Shown here one piece after another: positions 8,368 to 18,037 of a stretch of DNA of 64,000 nucleotides (position 1 is the first letter of the stretch; every line of letters starts with the position of its first letter). The position numbers were made by a program, and so were the translations under genes. The notes below the pieces were generated by a model. The model was not told the DNA's origin. It made no database searches and was given only the letters and a program-made list of their open reading frames with translations. Source of the stretch: an uncultured Clostridium sp. (GTDB lineage Bacteria > Bacillota > Clostridia > TANB77 > CAG-508); assembly GCA_948469315.1 (NCBI GenBank), contig CAOKLQ010000008.1:1-64000 (forward strand), given 5' to 3'.

Positions 8368-8411
8368 GGACAGTCCCCAATCCGACAGTTTGTCGGATTG
8401 GGGACTGTCCC
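8367..8411. repeat. Perfect 21-bp inverted repeat between bofA and glmS
   Basis: GGGACAGTCCCCAATCCGACA, loop GTT, then the exact complement. It overlaps the bofA stop and ends 9 nt before the glmS stop on the other strand. It could serve as a two-way transcription end, although neither side has a long T-run. Confidence 0.85.
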
Positions 8412-8419
8412 CTTTGGCC

Positions 8420-10244
8420 TTATTCTACTGTCACTGATTTTGCAAGATTTCTTGGCTTATCTACATCTAATCCTTTTTGCTTAGATACATAATAAGCAAG
8501 TAGTTGCAAAGGGATTACAGATAAAATTGGTGAATAGCATGTTTGAATTTCTGGAATATTTACTATAAAGTCAAGGCTTATAGTATTTAGTTTTTGATTT
8601 GTTATAACAATACTTGTAGCTCCACGAGTAATTGTTTCTTGTATGTTACTAACTGTTTTTTCCGTTAAGGAAGAATCTGTTATAATGCTTATAACAGGAA
8701 CACCATCTTCTATTAAAGCAATTGGTCCATGTTTTAGTTCTCCTGCTGCATAACTGTCTGAATGAATGTATGAAATTTCTTTTAGTTTTAAAGATGCTTC
8801 CATTGCCACAGTATAGTCAATTCCACGACCTAGAAAAAATACATCATGTTTAGTATAAATTTGTTTTGCTAAATCTTTTATTTTAGAAATGTCTTTTAAT
8901 ATAATTTCCGACTTTTTAGGCAATTTTAAGAGTTCTTGTTTTAATCTAGAAATTTCATCTTCAGATATACTTCCTAAAATTTCACCAAAGTAAAGTGCCA
9001 TTATATTTAGTAAAACAAGCTGAGATGTGTATGCTTTAGTAGATGCAACAGCAATTTCTGGACCTGCATGTGTATACACAAAATGGTCTGCTTCTCTTGT
9101 AATAGAGCTTTCTATAACATTTGTAACTGCAATAGTTTTAGCTCCTTTTAATTTAGCAAGCTTTAAAGCTGCAATAGTATCAGCAGTTTCACCAGATTGA
9201 CTAATATAAATACACAAAGTTTTTTCATTAATTAAAGGATCTCGATATCTAAATTCTGATGCAACTTCGACAGATACTGGAATGTTGCAAATTTTTTCAA
9301 AATTAGATTTAACTCCAAGTCCTGCATGCATAGCAGTACCACAAGCTATAATATATATTTGATTTATACTAGATAAATATTCTTTTGAAAGTTTTAAGCC
9401 ATCAAAAGCTATCTTTGAACTATCAAGACTAGTTCCAATAGTTTCTCTTATAGCTTTTGGTTGTTCATAAATTTCTTTTAACATATAATCTTCAAAATTG
9501 CTCTTATCGCAGCTTTGGGCTGAAAGTTCAACACTTTGGATTTCCTTAGTAATTGAATTTAAGTTGCAATCAAAAAATTCTATATTATTTTTTGTAATTA
9601 AAGCAATTTCAGTATCATTTAAAAAGTAGAAATTATTAGTAAAAGAAATTAAAGCTGGAATATCAGATGAAATAAAAGTTTCGCAATCAGATTTTCCAAT
9701 AACTAAAGGACTATCTTTTCTTGTTACAATTAGCTTATCTGGCTCATTTTTGCAAATAATTTCTAAAGCAAAACTTCCTTTTAAATCTTTGCAAGCTAAA
9801 TTTACAGCTTTTAAAAAATCATTTTCTTTTGAATAATAATAATGAATTAAATTAGGAATAACCTCAGTATCTGTTTCAGAATAGAAAGTATAATTGTTAT
9901 TTTCTAAAAAATTCTTAAGTTCTTTATAATTTTCAATAATACCATTATGAACAACTGAGAAAGTTTTACTATTATCCATATGAGGATGAGCATTTGCACA
10001 AGATGGTTTGCCATGAGTTGCCCATCTAGTATGAGCAATACCAATAGTTCCATTTAAAGAATTAATACCATCTAAATTATTTAAGTTAGAAACTCTACCT
10101 TTATCTTTTTTTACAATAATTTCATTATTTTCTAAAACTGATATACCAGCAGAGTCATAACCTCTATATTCTAATTTTTTAAGTCCGTAAATAAAGAATA
10201 GGACATGCTTTTTGGTTTCCAATATAACCTACAATTCCGCACAT
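8420..10244 (-). CDS. glmS: Glutamine-fructose-6-phosphate aminotransferase, with +1 recoding at CGG
   Basis: GlmS makes glucosamine-6-phosphate from fructose-6-phosphate and glutamine, the entry to peptidoglycan precursors. The true start is the ATG at 10244, giving MCGIVGYIGNQKACPILYL with Cys2 as the glutaminase nucleophile. After codon 19 the frame meets CGG (10187-10185); a +1 shift gives Gly and continues LKKLEYRGYDSAGI. Without the shift the frame stops at once, and conventional calling would start from an artificial frame lacking Cys2. Two SIS domains follow (GTAMHAGLG, ISQSGETADT; later LGRGIDYTVAMEASLKLKE), ending NLAKSVTVE. Length is about 607 residues. The 5' leader holds a glmS ribozyme, so expression is probably lowered by glucosamine-6-phosphate. 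Confidence 0.95.
10185..10187 (-). other. Predicted +1 recoding CGG (glmS)
   Basis: On the minus strand TTA-CGG-A. Skipping the C gives GGA (Gly), joining the Cys2-containing start to KKLEYRGYDSAGI. Confidence 0.9.
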
Positions 10245-10257
10245 AAGCGTACCTCCA

Positions 10258-10430
10258 TTAAAAAAAATTTTTTAAAGCACGCAAATAAAAGCTCTAAAAG
10301 TGCTAAATTTGTTCTAATATCACTACTAGTTTTTGCTAGCACCTAATGACCTAAAGCAAGCCATAAAACCATCCGCCGAAAATTTCGATAAGTTCTAACC
10401 TCGTTAGCAACAAAAGTTGCCCTGGCGCTT
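10258..10430 (-). ncRNA. glmS ribozyme/riboswitch
   Basis: On the minus strand the leader starts AAGCGCCAGG (self-cleavage expected just before GCGCC, near 10428) and has the conserved core elements TAACGAGG, TTATCGA and TTTTCGGCGGATGG in the right order, followed by the accessory P3/P4 stems and then the glmS ribosome binding site. In known examples glucosamine-6-phosphate acts as cofactor for self-cleavage and the cut mRNA is degraded, giving product feedback on glmS. The core matches are seen directly; the 3' boundary is approximate. Confidence 0.93.
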
Positions 10431-10530
10431 AATATAAAATTAACAAAAAAACCTCCTTTTTTAACATACTTTTTTATTTGCATTTGCTTTATACAATATT
10501 ATATTACATTAAACATGAAAAATAGGCAAG

Positions 10531-10592
10531 TCTAAAATAATTTTTAAAAAATTATTTTAGACTGTAGGGGCCTAAGTCGATCTGCGACCTGT
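10531..10592. repeat. AT palindrome plus TGTAGGG-type repeat
   Basis: A 31-bp palindrome at 10531-10561 (TCTAAAATAATTTTT and its complement) is followed by TGTAGGGGCCTAAGTCGATC and a GCGACCTGTA end. Together with the glmS ribozyme and the next promoter this accounts for most of the gap 10245-10705. Confidence 0.7.
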
Positions 10593-10614
10593 AAAAGATA
10601 TATTATGTAAATAC

Positions 10615-10643
10615 TTGAAAAAGAAAATAAAAAATGGTATAAT
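10615..10643 (+). promoter_or_regulatory. Promoter for the 10706 gene
   Basis: TTGAAA (10615-10620), 17-nt spacer, TATAAT (10638-10643). Confidence 0.7.
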
Positions 10644-10705
10644 ACAAATGTCACATGAGTAAGTTGTAAAACCTAGAAAACAGAATTGTTAAGGAGGTAG
10701 AAAAA

Positions 10706-11050
10706 ATGGCAAAAATATTAGAAGAAGGAGATTATAAGTTTCCTGACTGGAGCATGGAGGTAAGGTGTATGAGTACAGCAGACTGGCTTGGACTACGAAG
10801 AAAACCTAAAAAACCATGTTATAGCAAAATAGAACTTGAAGATGGTGATATAGTCAAAAGAGGCAATAGTGAAACAATATATTATGGCTTTATTTGCCCA
10901 AAGTGCAAATGTTTTACAGAACTTTCAGAAGAGGAAGTAAAGAAAATTCCAGAAAATGTAAAATATTATGCATTGCAAGTTGCATGTCCAGGAAGTGATC
11001 AATGGGATAAGCTTTCTGATGAAGAAAAGAAGTTAAGCGAAAATTTGTAA
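10706..11050 (+). CDS. Hypothetical 114-residue protein with a CPKC motif
   Basis: I recognise no family. The protein is soluble, with a short N-terminal acidic part, a basic patch (GLRRKPKKPCYSK), the segment YYGFICPKCKCFTELSEEEV, which resembles half of a zinc ribbon, and a later single cysteine (VACPGSDQW). The four or five cysteines could bind a metal together. It has its own promoter, a GGAGGTAG ribosome binding site and its own terminator, so it is an independent unit between glmS and the uvrC group. Confidence 0.75.
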   Translation: MAKILEEGDYKFPDWSMEVRCMSTADWLGLRRKPKKPCYSKIELEDGDIVKRGNSETIYYGFICPKCKCFTELSEEEVKKIPENVKYYALQVACPGSDQWDKLSDEEKKLSENL

Positions 11051-11061
11051 AAATTATGGCG

Positions 11062-11090
11062 GCACTAAATAGCAATATTTAGTGCTGTTT
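11062..11090 (+). terminator. Terminator after the 10706 gene
   Basis: GCACTAAAT / ATTTAGTGC stem with a 6-nt loop, then TGTTTTG. Confidence 0.8.
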
Positions 11091-11272
11091 TGTATTGAAA
11101 AAAATAAATTTAATATAAAATTCGACATAAAAAACGAAAAATATATTATATAAGATAAATACATCTATAGCCATTTTAATTCAAAAATATTTAATTCAGA
11201 AACTTTTAATCTTATAAAATTCACACACTTGAAAAATAACAAAAAACTTTATATAATATAGGAGGTGAATAA

Positions 11273-11539
11273 ATGCCAATTATATCACAATTTTATGGAA
11301 TTTTAATATACATGTATAAAGAAATAGGAGGTCATCATAATACTCCACATATACATGTGAAATATAATGAATATACAATGTCTATTTCTTTAAATGGAGA
11401 TATTTTAGATGGAAAAATTCCAAACAAACAATTAAAATTAGTGCAAGCATGGATTGAAATTCATAAAGATGATTTAAATGCTGCATGGTATACTTATAAT
11501 AATGATGGAGAAATAATAAAAATAAAAGGATTGGAGTGA
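11273..11539 (+). CDS. DUF4160 family protein
   Basis: An 88-residue protein with the family pattern MPIISQFYGILIYMY then GGHHNTPHIHVKYNEY, and an ending LVQAWIEIHKDDLNAAW. DUF4160 genes are usually paired with a DUF2442 gene, as here, and such pairs have been proposed to be toxin-antitoxin-like, without firm proof that I know of. The ATG follows a strong TAGGAGGTGAATA. The 3' end is adjacent to the DUF2442 start, so the two are translationally coupled. Confidence 0.85.
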   Translation: MPIISQFYGILIYMYKEIGGHHNTPHIHVKYNEYTMSISLNGDILDGKIPNKQLKLVQAWIEIHKDDLNAAWYTYNNDGEIIKIKGLE

Positions 11540-11544
11540 TTTTA

Positions 11545-11796
11545 ATGGTTCCAAAGGCTATAGATGTAAAAGTTTTACAAGATTATAAATTAAAGATAAC
11601 ATTTGAAAATAAAGAAGAAAGAATATTTGATGTAAAACCATATTTAGGATTTGAAGCATTTAAAAATATAAAAAAATTAAAAAATTTTAAGAAAGTAAAT
11701 GTTGGAGGACTTTCTATACAGTGGGAAGATGGAACTGATATTTGTCCAGATGAATTATATAATAATAGTAAATTGATAGGAAAAAGCGATGTTTAA
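11545..11796 (+). CDS. DUF2442 family protein
   Basis: An 83-residue protein of the DUF2442 family (VKVLQDYKLKITFENKEERIFDVKPYL, then VNVGGLSIQWEDGTDICPDEL). It is the usual partner of DUF4160. I chose the ATG at 11545, which has GGAG 9 nt upstream, over a GTG at 11536 that overlaps the previous stop. The stop codon overlaps the uvrC start by 8 nt, so uvrC translation is probably coupled to this pair. Confidence 0.85.
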   Translation: MVPKAIDVKVLQDYKLKITFENKEERIFDVKPYLGFEAFKNIKKLKNFKKVNVGGLSIQWEDGTDICPDELYNNSKLIGKSDV

Positions 11797-13584
11797 TATT
11801 GAAGAAGAATTAAAAAAATTGCCAGCAAAACCTGGTGTATATATAATGCATGATAAGGAAGATAAAGTTATTTATGTAGGAAAAGCAATATCTTTAAAAA
11901 ATCGTGTTAGATCATATTTTAGAAAAACTGATAAAACGCAGAGAATAAAAAAAATGGTATCTTTAATTGACCATTTTGAATATATAGTAGTAGATAACGA
12001 AGCAGAGGCATTAATATTAGAATGTAATTTAATAAAAAAATATAAGCCCAAATTTAATGTATTATTAAAAGATGACAAAACATACCCATATATAAAAATA
12101 GATATAAAATCAGAATTTCCAAATGTTATAATTACAAGAAGATTGATAAATGATGGATCAAAGTATTTTGGTCCATATGCAAATGCAGGTAGTGCAAAAG
12201 AAATGGTAGATTTTATAAAGAAAAAATATAAAATACGTCAGTGTAGAAATTTTAAATATAAAGATAGAGCATGTTTAAATTATCATATAAAAAGATGCTC
12301 AGCCCCTTGTATGGGATATATTTCAAAAGAAGATTATATGAAACAAATAAATGAAATAATAGATTTACTAGAAGGAAAAACAGATAAGATAATAAAAGAA
12401 CTACAAAAACAAATGGAAGAAGCATCTAAAAAACAAGACTTTGAAAATGCAGCATATATAAGAGACAAAATACTTGCAATTGAAAGAGTATCTCAAAAAC
12501 AAAAAGTTTCAAATATATCTGAAAATAATATAGATGTAATAGGAATTGCAAGAAGCGACCTAGAAATATGTATAGAGATATTTTTTGTAAGACATAGCAA
12601 AATGGTAGGAAGAGAGCATTATTTTTTTGATACTCTAAATGACATGGAAGATACAGAAATAATATCAGGATTTATAAAGCAATATTATTTAGGAAGAGCA
12701 GAACTCCCAAGTAAAATAATGATAAGCAAAGAAATTGAAGATAGTAAGCCTTTAGAAGAGATGCTATCTAAAGAAGCGGGTAGAAAAGTAGAAATAAAAC
12801 ATCCACAAAAGGGGCAAAAATTAAGATTTGTTGAAATGGCTCAAAATAATGCAACCGTTACATTAAAAAATAAAAATGAAGAAAAACAAAGTATATTATT
12901 AGAATTAAAAGAAACATTAGGATTAGAAAAATTGCCAAGAAAAATAGAAACATTTGATATATCAAACATATCAGGAACAAATATAGTAGCTGGAATGTGT
13001 GTAATGCAAGATCGGAATTATAAAAAAGAATCTATCAAGAAGATTTAAAATAAAAACAGTATTTGGTCAAGACGACCCAAAATGTATGGCAGAAGTAATC
13101 CAAAGGAGATTAAAACATTCAATAGAAGACGAAAATAATTCTCGGATTTGGAAAACTTCCAGATGCAATATTTGTAGATGGAGGAATAACACAAATTAGA
13201 GCAACGAAAGAAATTTTAAATAATCTAAATTTAGAAAATAAAATATCATTATATGGAATGGTAAAAAACGACAAACATAGAACAAAAGCATTAATAGATG
13301 AACAAAGACACGAAATAAAATTATCGCAAAGGCTAATGAACAAAATAACCGAATTTCAAGACTGTGTACATGATACTGCAATAAGTTATCACAAAAAATT
13401 AAGAGACAAACAAATAACAAAATCGCTACTTGATGAAATAGAAGGAATAGGAGAAGCAAAAAAGAAAAAGTTACTAAAAGAATTTGGCTCAATAGAGGGG
13501 ATAAAAAGAGCAAAAATAGAAGAATTAACAAAAGTGCCAGGAATAACTAGGAAAATAGCAGAAAATATAAAAAGTAATTTGTAA
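11789..13584 (+). CDS. uvrC: Excinuclease ABC subunit C, two +1 recoding sites
   Basis: UvrC makes both incisions in nucleotide excision repair. The domains run in order: GIY-YIG nuclease (PAKPGVYIMHDKEDKVIYVG, residues ~11-90), cysteine-rich part, UVR helix pair for UvrB contact (KQDFENAAYIRDKI), RNase-H-like nuclease (FDISNISGTNIVAGMCVM ... FVDGGITQIRA), and a C-terminal helix-hairpin-helix pair (IEGIGEAKKKKLLKEFGSIEGI, VPGITRKIAENI). The frame is interrupted at CGG 13013 and CGG 13143. In both cases a +1 shift gives Gly and restores family sequence: MQDGIIKKNLSRRF, then NNSGFGKLPDAIFVDGG. With both shifts the product is about 597 residues, a normal length. Each interruption alone would remove the second nuclease. 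Confidence 0.93.
13013..13015 (+). other. Predicted +1 recoding CGG (uvrC site 1)
   Basis: GAT-CGG-A. Skipping the C gives QDG-IIKKNLSRRFKIKTV. The unshifted frame stops after 9 more codons. Confidence 0.9.
13143..13145 (+). other. Predicted +1 recoding CGG (uvrC site 2)
   Basis: TCT-CGG-A. Skipping the C gives NNS-GFGKLPDAIFVDGG, the second metal-site region of the RNase-H-like nuclease. Confidence 0.9.
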
Positions 13585-13604
13585 AAATAATATTCATAAA
13601 ACGA

Positions 13605-13634
13605 TGTAGGGGTCGAGGATTCCTCGGCCCGTTC
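13605..13634. repeat. TGTAGGG-type palindrome after uvrC
   Basis: TGTAGGGGTCGAGGATTCCT followed by CGGCCCGTTC; GTCGAGGA pairs imperfectly with TCCTCGGC. A weaker TGTAGGGACAAAAG fragment follows at about 13653. Confidence 0.75.
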
Positions 13635-13732
13635 AGAATATATGTTAAACATTGTAGGGACAAAAGCGTACTATGTTCTAACAAAAAAAGGTACAAATTA
13701 AATTTATAAAGATTTAATAAAAGGGGTGAATA

Positions 13733-14092
13733 ATGAAAAAATTAATATATAGTTTCAAATATGCATTTGAAGGAATTATAACAGGATTTAAGCAAGAACA
13801 AAATATGAAAGTACATATAGCAATAATGTTACTTGTAATATTATTAGGAATAGTATTAAAAATAAGTACTATAGAATCGATAATATGTATAATATTATTT
13901 GGTGTGGTTATATCAGCAGAATTATTTAATACAGCAATAGAACAAACAGTAAATATAGCAATGCCAGAAATAAATGAAAAAGCAAAAATTGCAAAAGATG
14001 TATCAGCAGGAGCAGTGCTAGTAACAGCTATATCTGCTGCAATAATAGGGTTAATAATATTTGTGCCTAAAATAATAATGCTGATAAAATAA
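13733..14092 (+). CDS. dgkA: Diacylglycerol/undecaprenol kinase
   Basis: A small integral membrane lipid kinase of the DgkA family; in Gram-positives it usually phosphorylates undecaprenol to recycle the cell-wall lipid carrier. The 119-residue protein has the family's EQNMKVHIAIM segment, the catalytic SAELFNTAIEQTVNIAMPE helix and the AKIAKDVSAGAVLVTAISA segment. The usual aspartate after the TAIE motif is asparagine here (VNIA for VDLA/VDLV), a position that varies in the family. There are three membrane segments. The ATG follows AAAGGGGTGAATA. The stop codon lies in a terminator stem shared with convergent deoD. Confidence 0.9.
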   Translation: MKKLIYSFKYAFEGIITGFKQEQNMKVHIAIMLLVILLGIVLKISTIESIICIILFGVVISAELFNTAIEQTVNIAMPEINEKAKIAKDVSAGAVLVTAISAAIIGLIIFVPKIIMLIK

Positions 14093-14111
14093 TTTATATT
14101 TTATCAGCATT
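14077..14111. terminator. Two-way terminator between dgkA and deoD
   Basis: AATGCTGATAAAAT (14077-14090) and ATTTTATCAGCATT (14098-14111) form a strong stem between convergent genes, with A- and T-rich flanks. Confidence 0.8.
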
Positions 14112-14119
14112 TATAAAAA

Positions 14120-14842
14120 TTATAATTTTAAACTAGATTCTAAAGCAAGTTTTATCATATTACTTAACCCTTTTTCTCTTTCCTCAGAAGTAGCACTTTG
14201 AGTTATTCCATTATTAATATCAACTACACTCATTAGGCAAGATGCTTTTTTACCAAGTAATTTAGCGTTATAAAATAAAGCAAATGCTTCCATTTCAGCA
14301 GCCAAAGGTTTAATATCTTTAGAAATTCTTGAAAAAACTTGATTTATATCAGTCATATATAAATCAAAACATTCTGTGCACATAGTTGTTCCTTTGATTA
14401 TATCAATATTAATTTCTTTTGATGTTTCTTCAATAATAGAATTAGTTTGCAAGCTAGCACTAACTAGGTGACAGTCGTCATTATTCAAATTTAAAGCATA
14501 ATTACTTTCTGAAAAAACTTGCTCAGATAAAATAATATCAAATAATTTTAAATTTTTACTATAACCTCCACAAGAACCAATTCTTATAATAGTATCAACA
14601 TCATAAAACTTAAAAAGTTCATAAGAATAAATCCCCATACTAGGCATACCCATACCAGATGCCATAACTGTAATTTCTTTATTTTTATATGTTCCAGTAT
14701 AGCAATATATATTTCTTACAGAATTTACCAATTTATAATTGCTTAAAAAATTTTCTGCAATATACTTTGCACGAAGTGGATCTCCTGGCATAATAACAAT
14801 TTTTGCAATATCTTCTTTTTTTGCTTCATTATGTGGTGTCAT
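14120..14842 (-). CDS. deoD: Purine-nucleoside phosphorylase, DeoD type
   Basis: A hexameric-type phosphorylase that splits purine (deoxy)nucleosides with phosphate in salvage. The 240-residue protein begins MTPHNEAKKEDIAKIVIMPGDPLRAKYIAE, with the phosphate-binding GDPLRA motif. It continues with VMASGMGMPSMGIYSYEL, RIGSCGGY and the substrate-binding EMEAFALFYNA, ending in the DINNGITQSATSEEREKGL region. I start at the ATG at 14842, 7 nt after GGAGG; an ATG two codons earlier is too close to the ribosome binding site. Confidence 0.95.
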   Translation of the reverse strand: MTPHNEAKKEDIAKIVIMPGDPLRAKYIAENFLSNYKLVNSVRNIYCYTGTYKNKEITVMASGMGMPSMGIYSYELFKFYDVDTIIRIGSCGGYSKNLKLFDIILSEQVFSESNYALNLNNDDCHLVSASLQTNSIIEETSKEINIDIIKGTTMCTECFDLYMTDINQVFSRISKDIKPLAAEMEAFALFYNAKLLGKKASCLMSVVDINNGITQSATSEEREKGLSNMIKLALESSLKL

Positions 14843-14950
14843 AAACATACCTCCTAAATATTATTTTGAATTTATTATAACACAATAAATTGACATTAAA
14901 TCAAAAAATATATAAAAATTATTCTATAACAAAAATAAAACACATATAGT

Positions 14951-14980
14951 ATAAGGGCACATAGGAATTTGTGTCCTTAT
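14951..14980. repeat. Short hairpin upstream of groES
   Basis: ATAAGGGCAC and GTGTCCTTAT form a 10-bp imperfect stem. It resembles the short GGGACA palindromes elsewhere and lies between divergent deoD and groES. Confidence 0.55.
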
Positions 14981-15020
14981 TAAAATAATGTGAATTTATT
15001 GTGAAAATTTAAAATACCTA

Positions 15021-15047
15021 TTGACATTTAACAAAAAAGGGTATAAA
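15021..15047 (+). promoter_or_regulatory. Promoter for groES-groL
   Basis: TTGACA (15021-15026) with a TATAAA-like -10 at 15042-15047 (15-nt spacer; a shifted -10 would give 17). It sits just before the CIRCE operator. Confidence 0.65.
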
Positions 15048-15050
15048 TTA

Positions 15051-15077
15051 TTAGCAGTCACAAAACAAGAGTGCTAA
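15051..15077 (+). promoter_or_regulatory. CIRCE operator (HrcA site) of groES-groL
   Basis: TTAGCAGTC-N9-GAGTGCTAA. This differs from the consensus TTAGCACTC-N9-GAGTGCTAA by one base in the left arm. It should bind HrcA (gene at 45333) and repress the operon until heat shock. Confidence 0.92.
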
Positions 15078-15112
15078 AAATATAATATATTTATATCAAG
15101 GAGGTAATATAA

Positions 15113-15394
<282 letters not shown>

Positions 15395-15407
15395 ATTCTA
15401 ATTAAAA

Positions 15408-15577
15408 AATAATAATGAATTTTTTCAAAATTTATCGTTCAAGCTAATCTCATAAGAAATTGTAATTGAAATTTAGGGCACCCTTTCAAAGCAAGTTTGA
15501 ACATTTTCCCTAAATTACTGCAACAATTTCTAATTTGATTACTTTCAATCAAAATTTTTCAAAAATTATTATTATTT
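15408..15577. repeat. Long imperfect palindrome between groES and groL
   Basis: Arms of about 75-80 nt: the left arm starts AATAATAATGAATTTTTTCA, the right arm ends in the reverse complement pattern. Inner stretches such as AGAAATTGTAATTGAAATTTAGGG pair with CCCTAAATTACTGCAACAATTTCT. It is carried inside the groES-groL transcript if the operon is read through. Confidence 0.75.
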
Positions 15578-15591
15578 ATTTATTACATAAT

Positions 15592-15640
15592 AATAGAATA
15601 ATTAATTAATCTAAAATTTAATCTTAATTATTATTCTATT
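15592..15640. repeat. Palindromic repeat, family B short copy
   Basis: AATAGAATAATTAATTAATC ... TTAATTATTATTCTATT. The two ends are the same as the ends of the ~138-bp element at 43195-43332, so this looks like a version with the interior deleted. Confidence 0.7.
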
Positions 15641-15668
15641 TATGACTTATGACAAATGTTATAAATAA

Positions 15669-17332
<1,664 letters not shown>

Positions 17333-17465
17333 TTAGTGAATAATTAATAATGAATATTGAATAAATATTTGGGGGAGATGAATTATCATATCCTCCTAAA
17401 TTTTGTAAATAATTATTGATAAGTTAATAAAACTATGTTAAGATTGTTTATAAGGAGTTGATAAT

Positions 17466-17516
17466 ATGTTAAAATATAGGGAAAATATTGAAGTAGAAGA
17501 TATTGAAGATTTATAA
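17466..17516 (+). CDS. Possible 16-residue mini-ORF
   Basis: MLKYRENIEVEDIEDL preceded by AAGGAGTTGATAAT at a good distance. It could be a real small peptide or the remains of a decayed gene; the ending faintly resembles the tail of the Rpn-type protein at 24270. No independent support. Confidence 0.25.
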   Translation: MLKYRENIEVEDIEDL

Positions 17517-17546
17517 GAGATAAAAATGTTAAATACAAAGAAAAAA

Positions 17547-17575
17547 CAAGGAAGCTAAAGCTTCCTTGCTTTTTT
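17547..17575. terminator. Two-way terminator
   Basis: CAAGGAAGC / GCTTCCTTG stem with TAAA loop, T-run on the right and A-run on the left, so it can end both the groL side transcript and the minus-strand micropeptide transcript. Confidence 0.85.
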
Positions 17576-17581
17576 AAATTA

Positions 17582-17692
17582 CTAGCAACATCCGTTGTTA
17601 TTTCCGCAACAACATATTATTAAGATGAATAATATGATTATCCAACAGCAATCTCCACCGAATCCGCATCCGCATCCTCTATTTTCTGGCAT
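17582..17692 (-). CDS. Cys/Gly-rich membrane micropeptide 2 (36 residues)
   Basis: Starts at 17692 after GAAAGGGGGGAAAT. It reads MPENRGCGCGFGGDCC, then a hydrophobic helix WIIILFILII, then CCCGNNNGCC. The layout of Cys/Gly-rich ends around one short membrane helix is like that of the neighbouring micropeptide and resembles the very small YjcZ-type sporulation membrane peptides of Bacillota, but with many more cysteines. TGC-GGA occurs repeatedly with CGG out of frame. Function is unknown; metal binding or a spore-coat role are guesses. Confidence 0.7.
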   Translation of the reverse strand: MPENRGCGCGFGGDCCWIIILFILIICCCGNNNGCC

Positions 17693-17735
17693 ATCATTTC
17701 CCCCCTTTCAACTTAAGTACAGTTTGTTAATTGTA

Positions 17736-17870
17736 CTAGCATCCACATCCATCGTTTTTACAACCGCAATTGTTGCAACATCCTCTATTTCCGCAACCAC
17801 CGCAGAATAGAAGTAAGAATAAAATGATGAACCATAAGATGTTGTCATTTCCGCAACAACAATTTCCCAT
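17736..17870 (-). CDS. Cys/Gly-rich membrane micropeptide 1 (44 residues)
   Basis: Starts at 17870 after AGAGGAGGTAGCTATT. It begins MGNCCCGNDN, has a membrane helix ILWFIILFLLLF, and ends CGGCGNRGCCNNC then GCKNDGCGC: 12 cysteines in 44 residues. It is followed 43 nt later by the second micropeptide, and the two very likely form an operon on the minus strand ending at the terminator at 17547. Its size is below common gene-calling limits. I know no characterised homologue. Confidence 0.75.
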   Translation of the reverse strand: MGNCCCGNDNILWFIILFLLLFCGGCGNRGCCNNCGCKNDGCGC

Positions 17871-18037
17871 AATAGCTACCTCCTCTAAAGAAAACCTAAG
17901 TAATTCTTAGTATGGTATATAATATTCAAAAACAAGAAATGTGTTACAACCCAAAAAAATTTCCAAAAACCCTATACAAAAACGAAAAATTAATGATATA
18001 ATTCAACTAAAAAGTAAATTATATAGGGAGAAAACAA

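Noticed and set aside
8139-8492. 117-residue plus-strand ORF overlapping bofA and the glmS end
   Set aside because: It is an out-of-frame shadow of bofA running through the palindrome into the opposite strand of glmS, with no ribosome binding site or family resemblance.
13258-13584. Separate 108-residue helix-hairpin-helix gene
   Set aside because: It is the C-terminal part of uvrC in the frame reached after the second CGG shift.
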